Below, piece by piece: positions 1 through 10,093 of a DNA stretch of 64,000 nt. A model generated the notes under the pieces. The model saw only the letters and a list, made by a program, of their open reading frames with translations, did no database searches and was not told where the DNA came from. Positions within the stretch are counted from its first letter, which is position 1. Every line of letters starts with the position of its first letter. Source of the DNA: Gracilaria domingensis (lineage: Eukaryota > Rhodophyta > Florideophyceae > Gracilariales > Gracilariaceae); assembly GCA_022539475.1 (NCBI GenBank), contig VCMS01000135.1, forward strand, positions 80,788 to 144,787, written 5' to 3'. The translations under genes were made by a program, and so were the position numbers.

Positions 1-1329
1 GATGCTAGTCACGTGAATATACCAAATAGTTGATCTGCTACAACCACCAATGGGCCCCAAGAGTTTTTTTCATACACGATTGGGCTGGGCGTATTATAGC
101 AGGGCGGCGCACACGACGCCATTGCTGATTCATGGTTTTGAGAAGTGGCAAGGGAATAAACAATGACAGTTGCAAGCGGGTTAATTACCTACTTATTCGG
201 CGTTTGTCACAATACAATAAAGAGAGGGAGAAATGAAAAAAAGAAATTTTATGTCGGCTAGCCGACACAAGGAGTGATTTTGACGTCCAACGGTTGCGAA
301 CAACGGTGGACGGGGCGGCGCTGAGGCCATGCGGATTCAGCGGGGAAGGTTTGTTGGATGCGGCCATGGCGAAAGCGGAATAGAGGGGCCAGGTGGTCTG
401 TAGCATTTTCCAAAGAAACGGAAAGCCGCAATTAGATTGCACAGATAAGATATGGAGTTCAGAAGGGCGGAGCGTGGGGCAAGCTATGTGTCGCGACGCG
501 AGATACAACACGGGTCGGCGTGGGCCATCGCACGGCAGGGACGGTGATTGGACACGGCCACAAATCGCATGGCGGGGGCGGGCGTGGGTGGGAAATCGCG
601 TTTGAATGCGCGGCGCAAGCGCGCGTAAGAGTGACGGGCGGAGCCGCATTTGCGCGCGGTTTTGAAAGCGAGCGGGCGGCGTGACGACAGAGACACGCGT
701 GGGGGGCACGCGCGACTGACGCTGCCATGGAGGCGGCGGCAAAGTCGGCGGCGGCGTCGGATGGCGCTTTTCACGCGCTTTATGGTGGAGTTACCTTTGC
801 TTTGGAGATAGCGGCTGTTTGTCTTGGGTGCAAATGCACGCGGGCAACAGTGCGGCGCGTGTGCGCGCGGCAAGTGTTGGGAGCGGCGAGCGAGCCGGCG
901 CGCGCGCGGCTGCGTTCACCTTTCCGTTTGCGCACATGTGCTCGCGCGCATGTGCAGCGCCCCGCAACCATCGCGTTGGTACGCACACCCCCGAGTTGAA
1001 CTCGTAACACCCCCCCCCCCCCCCCGCCTCGTCTTGCCGCTTGCCGCCCGCCACTGCCGGAGCCGGAGCCCGCCGTTCCCCGCGCCGTGCTCCCCCCCCC
1101 CCCCCCCCAGCACTGTTTCCTTGACCGTCCCCCCCCCACCCCCACCCCCACCCCCATCCTGCCCGTACTGCTTTGTTGTCCACCTTACTTGCATGCCCTC
1201 ACCGCTGCCCACAATTCCCCCCTCTTCCCCCTGCCCTCCTCAACCACCCCGCCGCCCCTTCGTCCCGTCTCTCCGTCGCCGCCGCCGCCGTCGCCGCCGC
1301 CGTCGCCGCCGCTGCCGCCCCTCGCCAGC
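1..1329. promoter_or_regulatory. CpG-rich upstream region of PHD-finger gene
   Basis: No convincing gene is visible. From about 450 on, the sequence is very CpG- and GC-rich, so long open frames occur on both strands by composition alone. Two long C runs (16 C at 1010-1025, 17 C at 1092-1108) and a run of CCG/GCC triplets at about 1275-1320 lie just before the start codon of the PHD-finger gene. I read this as its promoter and 5' leader. No TATA box stands out. Confidence 0.4.
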
Positions 1330-4300
1330 ATGCCGCGAGGCCGAAGCGCCCGTGCCACGCGCAACTCTAGACTTCCCCAAATCGTCGAAATGGACGGCAC
1401 CCTTCTCGAGGCGTACAACCACATGGACGACTTGCCCCGCCTCTCCGCCGAGCCCAAGAAGCGTCCGCGCCATGTCACCCGTGGCTCCATTGCCGCAGAG
1501 CGCAAGGCCGCCGCCGTTGCCGCCGCCACCCTCACCACCTTTGCGGCCACTCCGTCCCCGCGTGTCACGCGTCGAAATCGCGCCGCCGCCACCGCCGCCG
1601 CCGCTGCCATCGCCGCCGCCGCCGACCCAAAACGCAAGCAGGAGCGACTAGCCGAACAGCATCCAAAGCTAAGCTGCCGAGTGTGCCTTCGCTCCAACTC
1701 ATCGCTCAAGATCATCCGCTGTGCCGTGTGCAGGAAAGGAGTCCATACCTTCTGTCTCAACCCGCCCGTCATGGATCTACCTGCGTTTGGGTCGTGGAAG
1801 TGTTACAAGTGCAAGCGCAAGGCTGTCGCTCTGAAGAAGGAGAAACGTACCATACTGCGCGACGCCCTTGTCTCCTATCCCACTCTTTGTACTAACTCTT
1901 TCGTAGAGAAGATTATTCACACTGCAGCAGCCGTGGACGCAGCCGCCGTCGCACCCAAACTAATTTCACCTCTAACCACTAACCATGTTAACGCGTCTCA
2001 ACCAGAAACTGACCTACTTCCCAACGGTCGTACCAGGACGCATGCAGCAGCAGAAGCCACTGACCCTCACTCTCATGATCTTTCCAACCCGTCTGACTCC
2101 CAGCAACATGCTCAAGCCGTTCAAGCCGCTATCCCGTTCACGCGTGCTCGCCATTCCACTGATCAACTCTCTGCACTACCCGCACCCGTCACGGACACCA
2201 CAGTCGTTGTACGCGTACCAAAGGAGTTACACTTGGACCAAATCAATCCTTGTACACCTAAACTTCCTCAGCAATCATTAGCAGTTTCTCGATCTTCGCC
2301 GCGCCCACCTCAAGCAGAACGCCCATTTGAGCCGAACAAAAGTCGCATACTCCCGCCGCAAGACCATGCTGCTCCGCGCCCGATTTCGATCCATCAAGCA
2401 GGGATCGCCAAACCACCCACGGCGCGTCGCTCCCAGCTTCCAGCTGCTCCCAAAAAGCGGAAACTTCGTTCCCATGTAGAGAAGGACACCACAGCCCAAC
2501 CTTTGGCAAATGATGTTTCGCAGAGCAAGGAAAACCAATCTACGCCTCATTCGCAATCACCGAAGCGAACAGATCACCCCGTTATATCACATGTGGGTTC
2601 TTCCGCGGCTGCTGTGGTTGATAGAGCGCCCTCACAATCTCCGGCACGGAGGCGGTCTCATCTTGAGACAGCAAATATTACAAGTTCTGCTCCTTCACGT
2701 GTGCCGCAGATGGATTCTGAGGGGCTTGCGAATGAGGCACCGGGCTTACGACAACATCGCATGTCCCATCGACATAGAAGCAGTCTACCATTGCAGAAGA
2801 GATACAAGTATGACGTAGCCAGATCTATGGAATTCGCCGAGGAGTCTACAAGGAATCACGAGGAAGCAGATAGGATAATTCATTCGCCGGAGATTCAACG
2901 AGAGGTTGCGACGTCTTTTGGTGCAATCACCAGATCTTCTGCAATGACGACGCGACCGTTTAGTGAAGGCCCGAATAGATCTTCTAAGGTACCCGCAGCT
3001 TCGCCTTGGAACCGGGCCAGTGCCCCGCAGGTGCGACTGTACCTTTCAAACAACGCAGACAAGGGATTAGCTTCTCGTCCTCTTCTTCAGGCCTCACAGA
3101 CTGCTAGGGCGCCGGGAGCACGGGACCAGTCGCTTAGTCGAAGAAGGGAAGAGCCCTTCTCACAACCCGCATCATTTTCAGATGTAGACATGGGCATAAG
3201 CGGATCAAGAATACTAAGAGCTCAACAAGCATCGAAAGAAGCACAGGGATCTCAAGCGATTCAGCCCCAAATAGTTCAACCGAAGACTCAGCTTCACGTG
3301 AACGAACAGCAGTCCTTGAATCTGGGTAATGTGGGAATGGAACACAACCACGACTTCGATGCGCTTGGAGAAGAAGGTAAAAGTCCTTTATACGCGACGG
3401 GTCGTGGAGTTGACGATAGAGCCCACTTCGCGAAGCTAACGAATTCTGGATCGGCGCCTCCTACATGTTACAGAGGACTTATGAACTCGGAATCCACCCA
3501 TGTCCACCGGAGCACGGTTGTGGACCCATCTGCTCTGAACCTTGATTCTGACATGAGGTACAGGGGTGCCCTACCATCATCAGAAAACAATGTGGAAGAA
3601 GCTTTTTTCCTTAAGATGAACCCATATTTGCAGAGCGGGGTAAATTCCACGCTCATACCGGCTGCGACTCTGAATGTAGTGAGAACTAAGCAAACAAGGG
3701 GATCTAATCCAACTTTGGGACCCCAAGAGAATTTCATCGGTGCATCAAATCCGAGCTTTGTATATCCGCGAGGCATGGAGAGAGCATCAGGTCGAACGTT
3801 TACCAGGCATGATTCCGGTGAGTTTGCAAACGACAGTCGGGATGGAAGGTCCTGGGGTGAAGTGAACAGAAATGACGCAACCCATGCAGATCTTACTGGC
3901 AACGCACGCAAACACGTACATATGATACCTGGCGCGAATGCAAGCTCTAGGGACCGCAGAATGGACTCAAACCGTGGACTCGTAGAATCGGTTGTGCAAG
4001 CTAATTCCGATTCTCTTCCGGAGATCCCGGTGCGGTCGTCAGCGGGAGGTTCTTGCGATGAACAAGCGCCGATGATGATGAATTCGTCGAAAACGGCAGG
4101 AGAGAGAAATATTTCATCCAGACCTGAGGTCATGGCGTCAAGTTCAGCTGCAGCTGCGGGAAGCGTGAATCGAAATGACATTGAAAACTCTGAGACTCGA
4201 ACTGCGGGCGATCTTCCGCGTAAGAGCCCCGTGAAGCAGACTAATGCCGCATCGCTCAATGTCAAGGAATTACAATGGGAGGCCAAGAGAGAAGCATTGA

Positions 4301-6060
4301 TGGCTTTCGCACAAGGGCAGCGAAAGAATCAAACCGGAAACACCCAAACTGGTCCAAGAGCACAGCGACGAGATAGATCACAGTCAGTGCGACATGGTTC
4401 TCGCAACCGAAACGTGCCAGAAACGGAGCGCCATAGGATGGAAATCACGGCATTAGCCGCATCATCATCTAGGCTGCGCTATCCCAGTCACAATCCAAAG
4501 GAGGTTCCAACTGCAAACAAGGGTTCAATCAGCAATCTCCTCCAGTCGAGCTCAGAGCTTCCTGCCTCTGGAAGGATTGTCAACGCGAACTCCCAAATAA
4601 ATCGGGGCGCATTCAGTCAGTCTTTTGCAGGCCGGACGAATTACGGTCCTGCGAGCAGTTATGACCTACATCGATTGTCTGAAGATGGTCGAGATGTCGA
4701 TGTGCGTAAGCGTGGAGGCCATAAGCAGAAGGGTGTCCCCACCTCACAGCAACGAATTTATGACGATGGACCAGATAACGCATACCTTCCAGATTCTGCG
4801 TCCTTTAGAGGGGACGATGGCCGTGTATCAGCATCCAGAATGCCATTGCCGCAACAGAGTACTCAGATGAATACATCGTATCCACAAGAATCTCCGCCGA
4901 CTCAAATGTTTGACTCTCTCCAAGGGAATAGAAATGTCCATCAGAGACCGCAGGGAGTCGACGCATTTGGTTCAGGAGAGCTACGATTCGTTCAGAAACC
5001 AGAGGTAATGGCTTCGACTTCTCCTCGGGCCACGCATGGAAGTTCAGGGGGGTATGGTATGCCAAACACTGTCACTTCTAACAGCAGGCGCAATGGAACT
5101 GTTCAAGGTGTTGCTCTGAACTCGAGCGATCACCCCACGAACCGATCGCAGGGAAGATCAGGACAGAGGCTTCCATCAGCAAACAATCTATCCTTACCTC
5201 CAGCGGAGGAATGCGGTTCCAACAGATATCAAGGGTTCAACAATGTGCCCAATCACGCGCGACTGGCCCCGGTTTCTTTCCATTCCAATGGACTTCCATC
5301 AGGTTCTTCTCAGTCTGGAACACCGATGCCTGAACCAATGGAGATGCCACCATTTGGGCGACCTGGAGACCCTATTCGTTACCATGATTTGCCTCCGACA
5401 GCGTATGGAAGGGCTGGAAATCCGGTTCGCGTTCCTCCCGGTCGTGCTAGAGGAACTCAGGACGTGCAACGCAAGAACCGCGTCTATATGGGTAGAAGAG
5501 TTACCAACGTTGAGGACGTGCGCCAGAGTTTAGATCGACGCGAGGTGGCGCCAATTCGAGAACCGTTTCCGCAGAATGACTACATTGCGCCCTCGAATCA
5601 AGGGAATGAAGTGCGAGTGAAGGATTGTCAGAATGGGTTTATGAATGTGCGTCCATCAGAGGAGAGGAGAACTCTAGCAAACCCTCCTGGTTCAATGGCT
5701 CGTCCGCGAAGACTAACCACTCCGTATGTTCAACCTGAGACTAGAAGGGCTCAATTTGAGCAAGGGAAAGCTTTGGCTTTTGTGGGTACATCTCAAAATG
5801 GACAAGGATTGAATACAAGGCGCCTCAACGACATTGGTCTCCGTCCTGAAAGGCCGATGTTGGACGGGGCATCGGGCGCAACGCCGGCAACGAATTTCGA
5901 ATGTGCCGAACGCACCGGAGCTGCCCGTTGCCCCTTTGGACTACGCAGCAGAGGGCTATCACATGCGACGATCGAGAATACAAGGATCGAGTTCGCTTGG
6001 GAAGAACGAGTTTTTGGGGAACACGACAAACAGCACGCCGCGTTTGGGTGCTTTGCCTGA
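1330..6060 (+). CDS. Large PHD-finger protein, low-complexity C-terminal region
   Basis: Predicted nuclear chromatin-binding protein of about 1,576 residues. The ATG at 1330 is chosen because upstream in-frame sequence is proline and poly-C translation, while the protein after it (Arg-rich start, alanine runs) is coherent. One PHD zinc finger lies at about residues 116-165, with C-x2-C, two further Cys, a His-x2-Cys, and a final C-x2-C near Trp-Lys-Cys, which fits the C4HC3 pattern. PHD fingers generally read histone H3 tails; the ligand here is unknown. The remaining roughly 1,400 residues are Ser/Gln/Arg/Asn-rich and probably disordered, with no second domain seen. Near 5900-5930 the natural protein composition appears to move into another frame, which stays open to 6367, so the true C-terminus may differ from the one ending at 6060. 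No intron is evident. Confidence 0.75.
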   Translation: MPRGRSARATRNSRLPQIVEMDGTLLEAYNHMDDLPRLSAEPKKRPRHVTRGSIAAERKAAAVAAATLTTFAATPSPRVTRRNRAAATAAAAAIAAAADPKRKQERLAEQHPKLSCRVCLRSNSSLKIIRCAVCRKGVHTFCLNPPVMDLPAFGSWKCYKCKRKAVALKKEKRTILRDALVSYPTLCTNSFVEKIIHTAAAVDAAAVAPKLISPLTTNHVNASQPETDLLPNGRTRTHAAAEATDPHSHDLSNPSDSQQHAQAVQAAIPFTRARHSTDQLSALPAPVTDTTVVVRVPKELHLDQINPCTPKLPQQSLAVSRSSPRPPQAERPFEPNKSRILPPQDHAAPRPISIHQAGIAKPPTARRSQLPAAPKKRKLRSHVEKDTTAQPLANDVSQSKENQSTPHSQSPKRTDHPVISHVGSSAAAVVDRAPSQSPARRRSHLETANITSSAPSRVPQMDSEGLANEAPGLRQHRMSHRHRSSLPLQKRYKYDVARSMEFAEESTRNHEEADRIIHSPEIQREVATSFGAITRSSAMTTRPFSEGPNRSSKVPAASPWNRASAPQVRLYLSNNADKGLASRPLLQASQTARAPGARDQSLSRRREEPFSQPASFSDVDMGISGSRILRAQQASKEAQGSQAIQPQIVQPKTQLHVNEQQSLNLGNVGMEHNHDFDALGEEGKSPLYATGRGVDDRAHFAKLTNSGSAPPTCYRGLMNSESTHVHRSTVVDPSALNLDSDMRYRGALPSSENNVEEAFFLKMNPYLQSGVNSTLIPAATLNVVRTKQTRGSNPTLGPQENFIGASNPSFVYPRGMERASGRTFTRHDSGEFANDSRDGRSWGEVNRNDATHADLTGNARKHVHMIPGANASSRDRRMDSNRGLVESVVQANSDSLPEIPVRSSAGGSCDEQAPMMMNSSKTAGERNISSRPEVMASSSAAAAGSVNRNDIENSETRTAGDLPRKSPVKQTNAASLNVKELQWEAKREALMAFAQGQRKNQTGNTQTGPRAQRRDRSQSVRHGSRNRNVPETERHRMEITALAASSSRLRYPSHNPKEVPTANKGSISNLLQSSSELPASGRIVNANSQINRGAFSQSFAGRTNYGPASSYDLHRLSEDGRDVDVRKRGGHKQKGVPTSQQRIYDDGPDNAYLPDSASFRGDDGRVSASRMPLPQQSTQMNTSYPQESPPTQMFDSLQGNRNVHQRPQGVDAFGSGELRFVQKPEVMASTSPRATHGSSGGYGMPNTVTSNSRRNGTVQGVALNSSDHPTNRSQGRSGQRLPSANNLSLPPAEECGSNRYQGFNNVPNHARLAPVSFHSNGLPSGSSQSGTPMPEPMEMPPFGRPGDPIRYHDLPPTAYGRAGNPVRVPPGRARGTQDVQRKNRVYMGRRVTNVEDVRQSLDRREVAPIREPFPQNDYIAPSNQGNEVRVKDCQNGFMNVRPSEERRTLANPPGSMARPRRLTTPYVQPETRRAQFEQGKALAFVGTSQNGQGLNTRRLNDIGLRPERPMLDGASGATPATNFECAERTGAARCPFGLRSRGLSHATIENTRIEFAWEERVFGEHDKQHAAFGCFA

Positions 6061-6367
6061 CGCTGGAATGTCTTTAAGCAATCAGATAAGAGCTTTGGTG
6101 TCCCAGAACACTGGAAAAGCATCAAAAACTCCACAGCAGGTTGATGCTCTTCAAGTTGCTGACGCTCCGAAAAAGGCGACGCAGACGCCTTCGGATGACC
6201 AGTCTATACCGCAATCTGATTCAGTCAGGCAGACATCCACATCTGCAGCTCCAGTTATGGCTGCACCGCTTGTTTCAGAGCAACTCTCCAAAGACAGTGG
6301 CGTCGGGCTTTGTGTGACACAAGCAGATGCCGGGGCCGCCGCAAGCAATGTTGTAGAAGGAACATAG
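5905..6367 (+). pseudogene. Alternative-frame C-terminal segment of PHD-finger gene
   Basis: From about 5905 to the TAG at 6365-6367 a frame offset from the main PHD reading frame gives roughly 150 residues of Ser/Gln/Ala-rich sequence with the same flavour as the preceding protein. The main frame turns Cys- and Phe-rich here and stops at 6060. A single-base indel (real or from base calling) or ribosomal frameshifting would explain this. I see no GT-AG pair that would make an intron in the short overlap. It is inferred from composition only. Confidence 0.45.
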
Positions 6368-7596
6368 GGGCTTTTTCGATGTCCGCTTTTACCCAGTAAG
6401 TGATGACATCAGATGTGGACGATGAGTGCATAAGGGTCGCAGATGGATGACGAATGAAATTTATATGTTAAAACACTCGTGACCGGAACTCTTTTTTGTT
6501 CCAACCGGAATGCAAGCCGCGTCGGTGAACAAGGATTGTTCTGATGTATGGTCTCTGAACGTTTAACTTGGAAGCCAATCTGTAACATGCAGAATCTTCA
6601 TTTATCCCATCAGGAATAGAACAATTCGTGGTTCACATCCGCGATGTTATGAGGGTATCTAAATCCCCAGTTAGCTGAATGGAACTGCAGGCCAAAGGCT
6701 TGACCATACGCAAGTCTCGTATGTAGTGTGAGTTTCGCAGAGCGAGGGAAGCATATCTCAAGAATTGAGGAGAGGTTGGTACCAATAGCTCTTCAAAACC
6801 TTATCTTTTTTGGCAGTAAAACCTTCGCGTCCGTATTCCAAGCACACCTTCTTGAGATATTTGTTCGTGAGCCCTAGTCGTAAAAACAGTTCAGATGATT
6901 TCCGAGGCAAGGCAAAGAGATGCTAATACCTTCTTCGATGGAAGCCAGAGTGATGTAATCGGATGTCTTGTCGACAAGGGGCACCAAGGGAGATCGAGGT
7001 CTTTGTTGTGCAAGACGTGCCTTCGTCATCTCCTCCTTCCCGATGTGGACATTAATTAAATTCTTGGACATGTTCTGTAAGTTTTGTGTTCGTTTGACAC
7101 GTATCCATTAACGCCACCATCCTTTTGGGTTCCGCAACCAATGGGAGACGCGAAAGCTGCAGATGAATCATGATGATGAGATTGGGGTGATGACAGCCCT
7201 GATAATGCATGTCTTCGCATGGCTGTATCGCTCGAAATCCTGATATGGAAAGGATAATCTTGCAACGGGCGCAACGGAATCGAATGTTCCCGTGTGCTCG
7301 AGGTGAATGCCGAATCCCCTATATGTGCGCGAAGTCATTGCTGACGTCTGAGTAAACTTGTTACTTGCGAAGAGCCTACAGTTCGGATGAAGCACAACTT
7401 ATCACGCTGCAAGTAAAAAGCCCTGGATTTGGGTATTGTACTTAGTGGCTGTCAATGTCTGGGAGTCCGTGACTGGAGGTCCATGACTCACGCTTTATTT
7501 ATTGGACTCCCCACTCTCGGGTCTCAGGCCCTGGTTCAGACACTTTTTTTGTTTCCGCCTACGGTGTGCACGAAGTTTAAGAAAACGCAGATTTCC
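6368..7596. other. Intergenic region without supported gene
   Basis: This holds the 3' side of the PHD-finger gene and the upstream side of the coiled-coil gene. Several short open frames of 65-75 codons occur on the minus strand at 6874-7395, but they are in different frames, lack recognisable motifs and do not join. I see no RNA gene or repeat. Confidence 0.4.
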
Positions 7597-8700
7597 ATGA
7601 GCTCGTCTTGGTCTCCTGACACTTCGCAGTCATTGTCCTCGCCATCCCCGCGACCTCTCGACCTGGACGACACCCAAAGAAAGCTCTACCTTCATCATGA
7701 ACATGTGGTAAACGAGTACAACGGAAGTGATACACTTTATCGCGATGCCGTCTTGCTGGCAAAGGCATCCGCGCGAAGCGCAAAGCATGCCACCGAAACT
7801 GCCGATAGGCTGCGAAGAACTGAGAAGTCGGTGAAAGAGAATCTCGAGCAATTGAATAAGCAGCATATGCGAAAAGTTCTACTACCCCGCACCATGCGAG
7901 AGAAGATACACAAAGTGCAAATGGAGCTCGAAGGTGTTACTCAAGAGTTCACCGATGCCGAGCGAGTTGCAAACAGCGCTCAAAGGAAGGCATTAGCGGA
8001 TATGAAGTCATGCATACGTTTGAGAGAGGGTGCGCACAAATTACGCGAGTCCGAACGCACAAGACGCCAGATTCTAGATGGCCTGTTTGATGGATTGCAT
8101 ATTGGCTCGCCCGAAGAAAACAGAGTTGAATCCGAACGTGACGCTCTAGTGCTCGCGACAAATAGGAAGAAGGACTCGCTCACAGCTCAACGACAAGCTT
8201 ACCAACTGTTGGCATCGGCGCTCGTAGATGTAAAACAGGCGAAGAAAGAACTGTGGGACGCAAGGATTAAGAACACTGTGGACATGTTCAATGGAGGTGG
8301 AGTTGGTTTTGTAGCGGGCATGCAGAGCCGTATTCGGTTTAATGCTGCTAGTGAGAAGTCGAAGGAGGCGGCCACGAAGATCGGTCAAGTTGTGGCATTG
8401 AATCCGAAGCTGCCTGTGCGGAAGGTGCTGAAGAGCAAATCTAAGGAGAAGACGTCCCTCGGATTGGGCGAACTGTTTTTCGACGGGATAGTGACGGATA
8501 TGTTAGCGCGGATGGCCATCGACAAAGCTGAAGAGGCTATAGAACGTCTTGAAGAAGAATGTGAAGCTAGTATTACATTGCAAAAAGCTACAGTGGCTCA
8601 ACTGCGTGAGGAGTATGCAGCCAGCGCAGCAGAGCTCGAAGGGATATCCAAGGAGCTTGTCAGAATTCGTGTCGAATTGATACATGATGCTCTTTTATGA
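7597..8700 (+). CDS. Coiled-coil protein, function unknown
   Basis: Protein of 367 residues from the ATG at 7597. The same frame is open from 7429, but the 56 extra residues are hydrophobic and unlike the rest, while the 7597 start gives a Ser-rich leader followed by long charged helices. Heptad-like Leu/Ala/Glu/Lys spacing covers about residues 30-200 and again about 310-360. Between them is a Gly-rich patch (GGGVGF) and a segment reading Leu-Phe-Phe-Asp-Gly-Ile-Val-Thr-Asp-Met. I recall similar uncharacterised coiled-coil proteins in fungi and other eukaryotes with an FFDxIxTDM-like motif, but could not check this. No transmembrane segment is seen. It converges with the small gene at 8790-9002. 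Confidence 0.7.
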   Translation: MSSSWSPDTSQSLSSPSPRPLDLDDTQRKLYLHHEHVVNEYNGSDTLYRDAVLLAKASARSAKHATETADRLRRTEKSVKENLEQLNKQHMRKVLLPRTMREKIHKVQMELEGVTQEFTDAERVANSAQRKALADMKSCIRLREGAHKLRESERTRRQILDGLFDGLHIGSPEENRVESERDALVLATNRKKDSLTAQRQAYQLLASALVDVKQAKKELWDARIKNTVDMFNGGGVGFVAGMQSRIRFNAASEKSKEAATKIGQVVALNPKLPVRKVLKSKSKEKTSLGLGELFFDGIVTDMLARMAIDKAEEAIERLEEECEASITLQKATVAQLREEYAASAAELEGISKELVRIRVELIHDALL

Positions 8701-8789
8701 AGAATGTTTCGCCGGTAGTCCTAATATTTACTCCTTAATAGTTCAAGTACAGCTAACTTTCGTTTGTCGAGTACGAACGCAAATTGGGC

Positions 8790-9002
8790 TCATAACTTTT
8801 GCAGGCGATCGAGCAATCTTGTAAATGACCAAACAGCACTAAGCAATGTGAAGGTAGCCATGACGGCGTGTGTAGCACCCCCAGGTGCTAGAACAGCACT
8901 GTTACAAGCACTGGGTAAGGTTCCTTGTTCCTTGGTCATTCTCAAACGACGACGCTCAGGATTCCAGTAGCCTTTAAAGTAACGGTGTCTCTTCACATGC
9001 AT
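8790..9002 (-). CDS. Small predicted membrane protein, 70 residues
   Basis: A short frame starting at the ATG complementary to 9000-9002. The N-terminal half is basic and aromatic (RHRYFKGYWNPERRR) and the C-terminal half has one hydrophobic segment, about residues 46-65, preceded by a Gly-Gly turn. Basic head plus single span is the layout of small mitochondrial inner-membrane subunits such as those of respiratory complexes, but I cannot assign a family. The frame is open further upstream, but that part looks non-coding. It ends 89 bases from the end of the convergent coiled-coil gene. Existence as a gene is inferred from protein character only. Confidence 0.4.
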   Translation of the reverse strand: MHVKRHRYFKGYWNPERRRLRMTKEQGTLPSACNSAVLAPGGATHAVMATFTLLSAVWSFTRLLDRLQKL

Positions 9003-10093
9003 GGCAAAGCTCGTTCTGGGCGTTGAGCTCGACAACAAGATTGCCCAATCGTGTGGGTTCCACTGCAAGTAGGGCAAGATTGTTTGGAAAAGAATCGTGG
9101 TGAGTGGAGGAGCGCAGATTATATGAATGGTGTTGATAATGGGGTCTGGCGTTGACAGAGAAATGAGCAGCGGACAAGAAATTAAGAAACTGCTCTTAAC
9201 CTCAGAAGTTGAAGGTAAACATTGGCAAGGCGACAATGCAAGAGAATCTCTCTCCGAAGCAACTACTACCGAAGGTAGTTCACCAATACTACTGTCAGAC
9301 TCGCGAATGCCATTAATTCTTTGAAGAACGATCCAGACTCTTCACTGTGGAACGTAAAGTAATGAGACGACAGCTTGCAATGGTGCTACAAGCCGATGCT
9401 CTCTGCTTCACGGTCCTCAAGCGAAGTTCTGACAACAGACCAGATCTTCGCAACCACACTGTGCCACAGTCCACATGGTTGCGAAGAGACAGTGACTGTG
9501 GTATAAGGCTAAGGATAACCACAGGCGGCAGTCCCGCCGCAGCACGATACATGGAACTTACAGTGTACAACGGTAACTACTGGCCGCCCTTTTAATATCA
9601 TATGCTGAATACACAACTCTGTGCGCATTGCCTAGTCGGCAATGCCTCGAAGTACAAAGTTGCCTGCAATGCAATTACAGTACGTGACGCTATTTTCTGG
9701 AGAAAGTGCAATTTGATTAAAGTTCTCACAAAATTTCTATTTTGGAATTCTATTTTGAATTCTTTTATCTTGTTTTTGTGATCAAACCACGTGTACATGT
9801 GAACGTCTTGATCCAAACTACCCCTGGATGTTTTGCCCAAGGACGACGGTCAAACTTTGTTGTGCATTGTTCATCTTCACCAGCGGCATTGATGATCCAG
9901 GGTCAACCAGATTGTCAACGTGCTCCTGCTACATCTTCTCCTTGTTTCGTGGATGCACATTACGCCTGGAAATCTCAGCTTCTGCGATTCACTTTCTTGG
10001 ATGCGTTGTTTTTATCGTCAATGATTTGTTGAACATCGGGGAAAACGATATCGCTTTGATCACGCTCGCTCGTTCTCTGTCTCGCTCATCAAT
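9003..10093. other. Intergenic region, nothing recognised
   Basis: About 1.1 kb between the small minus-strand gene and dyskerin. Overlapping short frames exist on both strands but none shows domain character. It presumably holds the promoters of both neighbours; a CT-rich stretch precedes the dyskerin ATG at 10094. Confidence 0.35.

Noticed and set aside
185-1320. Many open frames on both strands (for example minus 185-742, 484-873, 791-1183)
   Set aside because: They arise from high GC and long C or CCG runs, overlap each other in all frames and show low-complexity Arg/Pro/Gly/Ala proteins without motifs.
3468-4286. Minus-strand frame of 272 codons
   Set aside because: It is antisense to the PHD-finger protein, whose frame is much longer and continuous; the antisense protein has no domain.
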